From Fimenecus sp045593555 (GTDB taxonomy: Bacteria; Bacillota; Clostridia; Oscillospirales; Acutalibacteraceae), in the NCBI GenBank assembly GCA_045593555.1, contig JAZNWU010000023.1:1-6137 (forward strand): 6,137 nt of DNA, in the 5' to 3' direction. Under the pieces are notes generated by a model. The model was not told the origin of the DNA. It searched no databases and was given only the letters and a program-made list of their open reading frames with translations. Below, piece by piece: positions 1 to 5,958 of this stretch. The stretch's first letter is position 1; each line of letters begins with the position of its first letter. Position numbers and translations under genes: made by a program.

Positions 1-138
1 GAGGAGAAGCTGTCTGCGAAGCAGACTGATGAGGTGTAGGTTGCGATAGCAACCGTTAATAAATATAATATTTCACCTTTCCACCTCATCCGCCTCGTTC
101 CTCGGCACCTTCCCCTCAAGGGGAAGGCAACATCCCGA
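1..138 (-). repeat. Palindromic dispersed repeat, copy 1 (cut by window start)
   Basis: A nested-palindrome element that does not look coding. Read on the + strand it has, in order: the inner half of a terminal hairpin (1-11, GAGGAGAAGCT); a GTCTGC/GCAGAC hairpin (12-17/21-26); the inverted-repeat arm GATGAGGTG (28-36); a core with GGTTGC/GCAACC (39-44/49-54); the partner arm CACCTCATC (82-90); a degenerate stem (about 91-107); and the terminal hairpin CCTTCCCC/GGGGAAGG (108-115/120-127) followed by CAACATCCCGA. Its reverse complement aligns part by part with the repeat at the right end of the window, so the two are inverted relative to each other. Strand is given relative to that copy. The plan resembles a non-autonomous MITE or REP-like element; no transposase is present. 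The identification as one family is firm, while its mobility is inference. Confidence 0.85.
41..69 (+). promoter_or_regulatory. Possible promoter inside repeat copy 1, driving the hydrolase gene
   Basis: TTGCGA (41-46) and TATAAT (64-69) are separated by exactly 17 bases, a 4/6 match for the -35 and 6/6 for the -10 of a sigma-A promoter pointing at the hydrolase gene. Transcription would start near 76 and give a leader of about 100 bases containing the CCTTCCCC/GGGGAAGG hairpin. The -35 lies in the GGTTGC/GCAACC hairpin of the repeat core. I see no better promoter in the 40 bases between the repeat and the gene. AT-rich DNA gives such matches by chance, so this is a candidate only. Confidence 0.4.
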
Positions 139-178
139 TAACCTCCAAATTATCCAGTAAAACTGAAAGGTGTTTAAT

Positions 179-1018
179 ATGAAAAAAGGTAAAAAAGCAT
201 TAAAAATTATTGGTTCAGTTGCTTTGGCTGTTGTGGTTGGTGCAGGTATATGGCAGATTGGTGTGCATCAACAATCAAAGAAATACAATATGATTACTCT
301 TGACACAAGCAATGTGCCGTCCCCTGTTACAACTCCTGTTAAAGAAGATGACATTCAGTTAAGTGAAGTCAAAATGCACTATGTTGTATATGGTGAAAAA
401 GGTCATCCTCTTATTCTTGTTCACGGTAATGGCGGAAGTAAAGAGTCCCTTAAAGAGGCTGCAATACACCTTGCAAATGACTATACAGTTTATGTGATTG
501 AAAGTCGTTGTCACGGTCAGAGCAGTGACCCCGGTGTTATTTCTTACGACCTTATGGCAAAGGATATTAAAGAGTTTATCGAGGCTATGGAATTAGAAAA
601 ACCATACCTTATGGGACATAGTGACGGTGGTATAAATGCTCTTACCGTGGCTTATACATACCCTGATTTACTCGGTGGCTTTATCTCCTGCGGTGCAAAT
701 ACAACACCTGACACATTAAAGCCATATTTCACTATTGCAGTTAAAGTGAATGACATTTTCAATCCGAACAAGCTCAATGATATGATGCTTACATTACCAC
801 AGATGAATGAAGAATTACTTTCAAAAATCACTTGTCCTGCATATATCGTTGCAGGTGAATTTGACATTATGTGGCTCTCAGATTCTGTTCTTATCCATAA
901 AAGTATAAAAGATAGCGAAATCGCCATTATCAAGGGTGCTGACCATTCATCATATATTTCACAGGATGGCAAACAAGCATATGTATTAGCAAAGGACTTT
1001 TTCAGTAAAATTAAATAA
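179..1018 (+). CDS. Membrane-anchored alpha/beta hydrolase
   Basis: A 279-residue serine hydrolase of the alpha/beta-hydrolase fold; the substrate is unknown. The N-terminus is basic (KKGKK) and followed by one hydrophobic segment at about residues 9-27 with no lipobox cysteine, so it is probably a signal anchor that puts the enzyme outside the membrane; cleavage after it cannot be excluded. A polar linker (about 30-62) leads to the catalytic domain. The oxyanion-loop motif HGNGG is at 82-86, the RxHGxS turn at 110-115, the nucleophile elbow GHSDGG at 146-151 (Ser148), the likely acid at Asp229 (GEFD) and the His at 256 (ADHSS). All three triad positions are present, so it should be active. 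I chose the ATG at 179 because AAAGG (166-170) sits eight bases upstream; the in-frame GTG at 170 overlaps that site. It stands alone, and converges on the response regulator gene. Confidence 0.9.
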   Translation: MKKGKKALKIIGSVALAVVVGAGIWQIGVHQQSKKYNMITLDTSNVPSPVTTPVKEDDIQLSEVKMHYVVYGEKGHPLILVHGNGGSKESLKEAAIHLANDYTVYVIESRCHGQSSDPGVISYDLMAKDIKEFIEAMELEKPYLMGHSDGGINALTVAYTYPDLLGGFISCGANTTPDTLKPYFTIAVKVNDIFNPNKLNDMMLTLPQMNEELLSKITCPAYIVAGEFDIMWLSDSVLIHKSIKDSEIAIIKGADHSSYISQDGKQAYVLAKDFFSKIK

Positions 1019-1023
1019 TAAAA

Positions 1024-1060
1024 ACAGCGGTAGGAGTCCCCTATCGCTGTTCTTTCGTTT
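1024..1060. terminator. Bidirectional intrinsic terminator between convergent genes
   Basis: An 11-pair stem (1024-1034 with 1040-1050, one G-T pair) encloses a five-base loop. On the + strand it is followed by TTCTTTCGTTT, ending the hydrolase transcript. On the - strand the same stem is followed by TTTTATTATTT, ending the response regulator transcript. It fills most of the 46-base gap between the two stop codons. Confidence 0.85.
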
Positions 1061-1064
1061 ATAC

Positions 1065-1736
1065 TCATTTAATTACTGCTTTATATCCAAGACCGTGAAC
1101 TGTCACGATTTCAAATTCTTTGCAACAGGAAAATTTGTCTCGTAATTTTGTCATATAAACATCTACTGTTCTTGTGCTTGAATTTGTATCCACATCCCAG
1201 AATTCCTCCATAAGTTGTAATCGTGTGAAGGTTTTCTTCGGATATGAAAGCATTTTAAAAATAATATTAAATTCTCTGAGAGTAAGCTGTATTTCCGTTT
1301 CATTATAATATGCGGTATGTTCTTCGGCATCAATTACAAGGCCACCTATAATAATCTTACGACTTCCTGAAATCTTTGCTCTGCGAAGCAACGCACCAAT
1401 TCGTAATAAAAGTTCATCAAGGTCGATTGGTTTTACCATATAATCATCAATTCCGACGCCATATCCCTTTTGCTTTGCTGAAAAGTCATCTCTTGCAGTA
1501 ACAAACAATATTGGTATATCCTTATCAATCTCTCTTACTGCACTTGCAAATTCAAATCCGTCTGTGTAAGGCATCATCACATCGGAAATAATCAGGTCAA
1601 TATGGTTTTCATACAACACATCATAAGCATCGTTTGCATTAAGACAGCTGAAAACCTCGTAATCATATTTTGAAAGATAAGACGAAACGGTTTTGTTAAA
1701 ATCCACATTATCTTCGACTATAAGAATTTTAGGCAT
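1065..1736 (-). CDS. OmpR/PhoB-family response regulator, no adjacent kinase
   Basis: A cytoplasmic two-component transcription regulator of 223 residues, full length for its class. The receiver domain (about 1-118) has the acidic pocket Glu8-Asp9, the phosphoacceptor Asp52 (ISDVMMP), the switch Thr80 (VTAR) and the conserved Lys102 (KP), so it should be phosphorylatable. The C-terminal winged-helix domain (about 125-223) has the TLREFNI segment at 152-158, the recognition-helix region TRTVDVYMTKLRDKF (188-202) and the closing VHGLGYKAV hairpin (213-221). The ATG at 1736 is supported by GGAGG seven bases upstream. No histidine kinase gene lies on either side: the gene ends at a terminator and has a divergent neighbour upstream, so it is an orphan in this window. 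The signal it answers to cannot be read from sequence. Family assignment is very secure. Confidence 0.95.
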   Translation of the reverse strand: MPKILIVEDNVDFNKTVSSYLSKYDYEVFSCLNANDAYDVLYENHIDLIISDVMMPYTDGFEFASAVREIDKDIPILFVTARDDFSAKQKGYGVGIDDYMVKPIDLDELLLRIGALLRRAKISGSRKIIIGGLVIDAEEHTAYYNETEIQLTLREFNIIFKMLSYPKKTFTRLQLMEEFWDVDTNSSTRTVDVYMTKLRDKFSCCKEFEIVTVHGLGYKAVIK

Positions 1737-1754
1737 AATAGCACCTCCATAGTG

Positions 1755-1783
1755 ATTATATCACATTCAGAAGAATTTCTTAA
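1755..1783 (-). promoter_or_regulatory. Promoter of the response regulator gene (extended -10)
   Basis: On the - strand TGATATAAT gives a perfect extended -10 (TATAAT is the complement of 1755-1760). A 4/6 -35, TTAAGA, lies 17 bases upstream (complement of 1778-1783). The predicted start is near 1748-1750, only 12-14 bases before the ATG, so the ribosome binding site would lie at the very 5' end of the message. Confidence 0.6.
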
Positions 1784-1810
1784 TATATATTTTTCAGCAA
1801 AAATCAAATG

Positions 1811-1849
1811 TTAAAGATTTGTTAAACCATTTTATAACGGAAGTCATTA
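1811..1849 (+). promoter_or_regulatory. Direct-repeat ladder, candidate OmpR/PhoP-type binding site
   Basis: Three hexamers in one orientation, TTAAAG (1811-1816), TTAAAC (1822-1827) and TATAAC (1833-1838), are each separated by five bases, giving an 11-base period. A weaker fourth, TCATTA (1844-1849), continues the register. OmpR-family dimers bind tandem half-sites with about this spacing; the PhoP box of Bacillus is TTAACA-like with an 11-base period. The site lies between the promoters of an OmpR-family regulator and the divergent reductase gene, so autoregulation or control of both is plausible. AT-rich background makes chance matches possible. Confidence 0.4.
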
Positions 1850-1877
1850 AAAAAGATTAAAAAGGACGCTGTTGCTA

Positions 1878-1906
1878 TTGAATTTTGCAACAAAAGAGTT
1901 TATAAT
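1878..1906 (+). promoter_or_regulatory. Promoter of the ketopantoate-reductase-family gene
   Basis: TTGAAT (1878-1883, 4/6) and TATAAT (1901-1906, 6/6) are separated by 17 bases. Two A-tracts about ten bases apart (1849-1854 and 1859-1863) lie just upstream and could act as an UP-like or bent element. Transcription would start near 1913, leaving a leader of about 36 bases. A 6-bp inverted repeat, TGTTGC/GCAACA (1870-1875/1887-1892), brackets the -35 box and could be an operator. Confidence 0.65.
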
Positions 1907-1948
1907 AACTTTGACAAAAAAATAACACATTTGAAATGGGGTTTATTT

Positions 1949-2965
1949 ATGGCAAGATATGCTATTTACGGTGCAGGTTCACTCGGCACTGTACTCGGTG
2001 CATTTATTACAAAAAATGGTGGTCAGGTTGACCTTATTAACAGAAATAAGGCTCATGTTGAAGCCCTTAACACAAAAGGTGCTAAAATCATCGGCACAGT
2101 TGATATGACAGTTCCTGTTAAGGCAATCACACCTGACATGATGGAAGGAAAGTATGATGTAATCGTTCTTCTTACAAAGCAGTTGTTCAACAAAGAAGTT
2201 GTAACAATGCTTAAAGATTTCCTTACTGATGATGGTGTTGTTGTGACACTTCAGAATGGTATTCCTGAACCAGGAATTGCTGAAATTATCGGTACAGAGC
2301 ACACAATGGGTTGTGCAGTTGAATGGGGTGCAGCACTCATTGAACCCGGTGTTTGCGAACTTACAAGTGACAAGGATTCACTTTCATTCCATATGGGTAA
2401 AATGGATGGAATTACAGATGAGCAGTTCAAAAAAGTTAAAGATTTACTTCAGATGATGTGTCCTGTTCATGAAGAAGAAAACCTTATGGGTGCTCGTTGG
2501 TCAAAGTTGCTTATCAACTCCACATTCTCAGGTCTTGGTACAGTTATGGGTGGTGTTTTCGGTGATGTTACTGAAGACAAAGACGGACAAAAAGTTGCTG
2601 TCCGTTGTATGAAGGAAATTATTGATGTTGGTCACGCGTCAGGTGTAGAGTTTGCTCCTGTTCAGGGCAAAAACATCGTTGGTCTTTTCTATTGGAAAGG
2701 CGCTCTTAAGCGTGCATTTGCTCAGTTTTTACTTCCTATTGCACTCAAAAAGCATAGAGATATTGAACCATCAATGCTTCAGGACCTGAAAAAAGGTAAG
2801 CCTTGTGAGGTTGATGCAATTAACGGTGTTGTCTGTGATTTCGGTAAAAAATATAATGTAAAAACACCAATCAATGACCGTATCGTTGAAATTATTAAGA
2901 AAATTCAGAACGGTGAACTTAAAGCTGAAAAGAAAAACATTCACCTTTTTGATGATTTGCTTTAA
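1949..2965 (+). CDS. Ketopantoate reductase family protein (PanE/ApbA-like)
   Basis: A predicted cytoplasmic NADPH-dependent 2-dehydropantoate 2-reductase, the enzyme making pantoate for pantothenate and CoA, or a paralogue acting on another 2-oxo acid. The N-terminal Rossmann domain begins with GAGSLG (8-13); Lys77 (LLTKQ) and Asn103 (LQNGI) match the cofactor/substrate residues Lys72 and Asn98 of E. coli PanE. The C-terminal helical domain has Lys186 and Asn190 (KLLIN), then PSMLQDL with Ser275 and CEVDAINGVV with Glu287, matching Lys176, Asn180, Ser244 and Glu256. At 338 residues it is longer than E. coli PanE (303), mainly through about 20 extra residues around 240-272, a hydrophobic and basic stretch. 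I chose the ATG at 1949, with GGGG seven bases upstream, over the in-frame TTG at 1931. No other pantothenate gene is nearby, so the exact substrate is unproven. It is transcribed alone and ends at repeat copy 2. Confidence 0.88.
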   Translation: MARYAIYGAGSLGTVLGAFITKNGGQVDLINRNKAHVEALNTKGAKIIGTVDMTVPVKAITPDMMEGKYDVIVLLTKQLFNKEVVTMLKDFLTDDGVVVTLQNGIPEPGIAEIIGTEHTMGCAVEWGAALIEPGVCELTSDKDSLSFHMGKMDGITDEQFKKVKDLLQMMCPVHEEENLMGARWSKLLINSTFSGLGTVMGGVFGDVTEDKDGQKVAVRCMKEIIDVGHASGVEFAPVQGKNIVGLFYWKGALKRAFAQFLLPIALKKHRDIEPSMLQDLKKGKPCEVDAINGVVCDFGKKYNVKTPINDRIVEIIKKIQNGELKAEKKNIHLFDDLL

Positions 2966-2971
2966 TTATTA

Positions 2972-3111
2972 AAGCCTTCTCCTTGAGGAGAAAGGGCCAC
3001 GAAGTGACGGATGAGGTGTAGCTTCCATATGCAACCGTTACAATCAAATTGTTTCCACCTCATCAGTCTCGCATATGCTCGACAGCTTCCCCTCAAGGGG
3101 AAGCCTTTTTT
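2972..3111 (+). repeat. Palindromic dispersed repeat, copy 2 (complete, core inverted)
   Basis: The only copy complete at both ends. It has a left terminal hairpin (CCTTCTCC/GGAGAA, 2975-2992), a short CAC/GTG stem (2998-3006), the inverted arms GATGAGGTG (3010-3018) and CACCTCATC (3056-3064) around a 37-base core, a GTC/GAC stem around GCATATGC (about 3067-3083), and a right hairpin GCTTCCCC/GGGGAAGC (3085-3104) with a T-run. The two ends form imperfect terminal inverted repeats of roughly 22 bases that are themselves palindromic. The arms run in the same direction as copy 3, but the core (TAG...GCAACCGTTA...GTTTC) runs in the opposite direction. It starts seven bases after the reductase stop codon. 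Confidence 0.85.
3085..3111 (+). terminator. Intrinsic terminator formed by the end of repeat copy 2
   Basis: An 8-bp GC-rich stem GCTTCCCC/GGGGAAGC (3085-3092/3097-3104) with a TCAA loop is followed by C and six T residues. This has the standard form of a rho-independent terminator. No other one lies between the reductase gene and the promoter of the next gene, so the repeat appears to provide transcript ending here. Confidence 0.7.
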
Positions 3112-3178
3112 GTTGTCTTTTATGTATTTTCAACATAAAATCGTCAATAAATTTTACTTGTAGAATGCCTTTGCCATA

Positions 3179-3207
3179 TTGCTTTTAATTTAAAATTCAT
3201 ATATAAT
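3179..3207 (+). promoter_or_regulatory. Probable promoter of the AI-2E/UPF0371 transcription unit
   Basis: A perfect TATAAT (3202-3207) has TTGCTT (3179-3184) 17 bases upstream; the -35 match is weak (3/6). Start near 3214 would give a leader of about 33 bases. The region between repeat copy 2 and this promoter (3112-3178) is AT-rich and contains an 8-bp inverted repeat TTTTATGT/ACATAAAA (3118-3125/3133-3140) of unknown meaning. Confidence 0.5.
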
Positions 3208-3246
3208 ATTTGATATATGTTTAAGAATGTTAAATGAGGAAGAAAA

Positions 3247-4440
3247 ATGGATTTATCAACGAAAAACATTAAAAAAATTCTTGGTATTATTACTTTTGGA
3301 ATTGTTCTTTTTACTCTTTCACAGAATTTGTCGTCAGTTGCATCATTTTTGAGTGGTACTCTGACTGTGTTTGCTTCAACAATTATCGGTTTCTGCCTTG
3401 CTTTCATACTTAATATTCCTATGAATATAATTGAAAATAAGGTGTTTAAACGCTTAAAAAACAGTAAGAATAAAGTAGCTAACAAATCATTACGACCATT
3501 AAGTCTGATTACAACAGTTATTCTTTCTATCGGTTTTATCGTTCTTTTACTGTTTATCATTATTCCACAGCTTCACGACTCAATCTTGCTTATTATCGAA
3601 AGAGTTCCTGCTTATTATCAGAGTTTCGTTTCCTGGGTTGATGATATGGTAATCCGTTTTGGACTTGATATAAGCACAGAAATTCTTCACAATCCAAAAA
3701 TTAATATAGATACTATTACAGCTATGGCTGAAAAGCTTTTTACCTTTGATGGTGCAAGTGATATTTTAAGTACAACAATGGGTGTTACATCTTCTGTACT
3801 TTCAGGTGTTTCCAATGTTGTAATCGGATTTATTATTGCTATTTACATTCTTGCTGAAAAAGAAAAAATCGGCAATTTTACAAACAGAATACTTGAAAAA
3901 ATTCTGCCTGAAAAAGCATATGGTAAAACTCTTGAAATTTGTTCCGTTGCATCCGGCTCATTTGCAAATTTCATTACAGGTCAGGTAACAGATGCATTTA
4001 TCCTTGCTGTCCTTTGCTTTATAGGAATGAACATTTTCCGTTTCCCAAGTGCTGCTGTAATATCAGTTATAATCGGTATTACTGCCTTGATTCCTGTTAT
4101 AGGTCCGCTTATCGGTGAATTTATCGGTTGTTTCATTATCTTTATGGAAAGTCCGTTAAAAGCACTTCTTTTCCTTATATTTGTCCTTATTCTTCAGGCA
4201 ATTGATAACAACTTTATTTATCCGAAAATAGTTGGTAAGTCGGTTGGACTTCCCGGAATTCTTGTTCTTCTTGCAGTTATCATTGGTGGTAATTTCGGTG
4301 GAATTTTAGGTATTCTTTTAGGTGTGCCTACTGCATCGGCAGTTTATGCACTCGTGGTGGCTTGGCTTAACAGTAAGGATAAACCTGTTAACGAAGCTGT
4401 TGAAGTCACAGAAGAAATTGAAAATGAAAACGGAAATTAA
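3247..4440 (+). CDS. AI-2E family transporter
   Basis: A 397-residue polytopic membrane protein of the AI-2E family (TqsA/YdiK/YtvI-like), normal length. Hydrophobic segments are visible at about 11-28, 38-58, 86-108, 185-203, 247-262, 268-290, 293-318 and 335-372 (the last probably two passes), with a long soluble loop at about 109-184. The C-terminal half carries the family's typical signature: LIPVIGPLIGEFIG (281-294), then DNNFIYPKIVGKSVGLPG (320-337) and GGILGILLGVPTASAV (351-366). The tail (375-397) is charged and acidic. Family members are reported as autoinducer-2 exporters or Na+/H+ antiporters, but many, including this one, have no assigned substrate. The ATG at 3247 has GAGGA (3236-3240) six bases upstream. 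The next gene starts 32 bases after the stop with no terminator between, so the two are probably co-transcribed. Confidence 0.92.
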   Translation: MDLSTKNIKKILGIITFGIVLFTLSQNLSSVASFLSGTLTVFASTIIGFCLAFILNIPMNIIENKVFKRLKNSKNKVANKSLRPLSLITTVILSIGFIVLLLFIIIPQLHDSILLIIERVPAYYQSFVSWVDDMVIRFGLDISTEILHNPKINIDTITAMAEKLFTFDGASDILSTTMGVTSSVLSGVSNVVIGFIIAIYILAEKEKIGNFTNRILEKILPEKAYGKTLEICSVASGSFANFITGQVTDAFILAVLCFIGMNIFRFPSAAVISVIIGITALIPVIGPLIGEFIGCFIIFMESPLKALLFLIFVLILQAIDNNFIYPKIVGKSVGLPGILVLLAVIIGGNFGGILGILLGVPTASAVYALVVAWLNSKDKPVNEAVEVTEEIENENGN

Positions 4441-4472
4441 TGAATGTATATAAAAATGTGTAGGTGTAAATT

Positions 4473-5954
4473 ATGCGTAAGTTAGGATTTGACAATGATA
4501 AATATCTCCGTATGCAATCGGAACACATCAAGGAAAGAATAAGCAAATTCGGTGGTAAGCTCTACCTTGAATTCGGCGGTAAAATTTTTGACGATTACCA
4601 CGCTGCAAGAGTGCTTCCCGGTTTTAAACCTGACAGTAAAATGAAGATGCTTCTTCAGCTTAAAGACGATGCTGAAATCATCATCGCAATCTGTGCAAAG
4701 GATATTGAAAAGAACAAAATCCGTAGTGACCTTGGTATCACTTATGACCTTGACGTTCTTCGTCTTATTGACATTTATCACGGATTTGGCCTTTATGTTG
4801 GCGGTGTTGTGCTTACTCAGTATTCAGCATTACCTTCTGTTACTGCATTTGAGCAAAAACTTCAGAATCTTGGTATAAGAGTTTATCGTCATTATCCTAT
4901 TGAAAATTATCCACTTGATGTTCAGCTTATTGTAAGTGAAGACGGATATGGTAAAAACGATTATATTGAAACTACACATCCACTTGTTGTTATTACTGCT
5001 CCCGGTCCCGGTAGCGGTAAAATGGCTGTTTGCCTTTCACAGCTTTATCACGAACATCAGCTTGGAATTAAAGCAGGATATGCAAAGTTTGAAACCTTCC
5101 CTATCTGGAATTTACCGCTCAAGCACCCTGTAAACCTTGCTTATGAGGCTGCTACTGCTGACCTTAACGATGTTAATATGATTGACCCGTTCCATCTTGA
5201 GGCTTATGGTGTTACAACAGTAAACTACAACCGTGATGTTGAGAATTTCCCTGTGCTTAACACAATTTTCGAGGAAATTTACGGTGAATCACCATACAAG
5301 TCACCTACTGATATGGGTGTCAATATGGCAGGTAACTGCATTATTGATGACGATGTTGTATTAAAAGCATCTAAAAAGGAAATTCTTCGTCGTCATTGTA
5401 ATTATCTTGTTCAGCAAAAGAATAACAAGAATGTTTCAAGTGAACTTTATAAAATTGAGCTTATTATGAAACAGTTGAACATCAGTACAGATGACAGACC
5501 TGTCGTATCAGCAGCGCTTAATATTTCAGAAAAAACTGACGCTCCTGTTACTGCAATTGAACTTCACGACGGTAGAATTATCACAGGTAAGGCATCTGAC
5601 CTTTTAAGCTCTACATCTGCAATGCTTTTAAATGCACTTAAGGCTCTTGCTGATATCGGAGATGAAATTCTGCTTATTTCTCCTACGGTATTTGAACCTA
5701 TTAAACAATTAAAGATAAAAATGCACGAAATGGATACAAGCCTTCATCCTGATGAAATTCTTATTGCACTTTCAATCTGTGCTACAATGAATCCGCTTGC
5801 AAGACAAGCACTTGATGCAATCAAAGGTCTGAAAGGTTGCGATGTTCACGCAACGGTTGTGTTGTCCGATACTGACAAGGAAACACTTCGCAAAATCGGC
5901 ACAAACGCAACATATGAGCCATATAAAAAGAATGATAATTTGTATTACAACTAA
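4473..5954 (+). CDS. UPF0371 / DUF1846 family protein
   Basis: A 493-residue, probably cytoplasmic protein matching the UPF0371 (DUF1846) family over its full usual length of about 490-500 residues. I recognise it by the highly conserved TAPGPGSGKMAVCLSQLYH stretch (175-193) and the block KFETFPIWNLPLKHPV (205-220) followed by NLAYEAATADLNDVNMIDPF (221-240). The glycine-rich APGPGSGK (176-183) looks like a phosphate-binding loop but does not fit Walker A: the position four before GK is Pro177 and the residue after Lys183 is Met, not Ser/Thr. The N-terminal part (1-170) has alternating hydrophobic strands; the C-terminal part (about 297-493) is helical and less conserved. No signal peptide or membrane segment is seen. 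The function is not established. TAGGTG (4461-4466) is six bases before the ATG. It shares a probable transcript with the AI-2E gene and ends at a strong terminator. Confidence 0.92.
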   Translation: MRKLGFDNDKYLRMQSEHIKERISKFGGKLYLEFGGKIFDDYHAARVLPGFKPDSKMKMLLQLKDDAEIIIAICAKDIEKNKIRSDLGITYDLDVLRLIDIYHGFGLYVGGVVLTQYSALPSVTAFEQKLQNLGIRVYRHYPIENYPLDVQLIVSEDGYGKNDYIETTHPLVVITAPGPGSGKMAVCLSQLYHEHQLGIKAGYAKFETFPIWNLPLKHPVNLAYEAATADLNDVNMIDPFHLEAYGVTTVNYNRDVENFPVLNTIFEEIYGESPYKSPTDMGVNMAGNCIIDDDVVLKASKKEILRRHCNYLVQQKNNKNVSSELYKIELIMKQLNISTDDRPVVSAALNISEKTDAPVTAIELHDGRIITGKASDLLSSTSAMLLNALKALADIGDEILLISPTVFEPIKQLKIKMHEMDTSLHPDEILIALSICATMNPLARQALDAIKGLKGCDVHATVVLSDTDKETLRKIGTNATYEPYKKNDNLYYN

Positions 5955-5958
5955 AATT

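Noticed and set aside
1..138. Repeat read as a CRISPR array, riboswitch or small RNA gene
   Set aside because: There is no regular repeat-spacer pattern. The hairpins recur in three dispersed copies in both orientations, two of them downstream of genes, which fits a dispersed repeat better than a cis-regulatory RNA.
652..1068. Open frame of 138 codons on the - strand over the end of the hydrolase gene
   Set aside because: It lies antisense to a convincing gene with an intact catalytic triad, has no family motif, and overlaps the terminator.
1979..2456. Open frames within the reductase gene (1979-2302 on -, 2256-2456 on +)
   Set aside because: They overlap the Rossmann domain coding region and have no recognisable protein features.
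3144..3560. Open frame of 138 codons on the - strand across the start of the AI-2E gene
   Set aside because: It is antisense to the transporter's N-terminus and promoter, with no recognisable domain; it is a shadow frame.
3247..4440. Quorum-sensing system built on the AI-2E protein and the response regulator
   Set aside because: The family name does not prove autoinducer-2 transport, no luxS or kinase gene is present, and the two genes are separated by another gene and terminators.
4482..4781. Minus-strand open frame within the UPF0371 gene, and plus-strand frames at 4669-4878 and 4936-5133
   Set aside because: All lie inside a full-length, strongly conserved gene in other frames and show no motif of their own.
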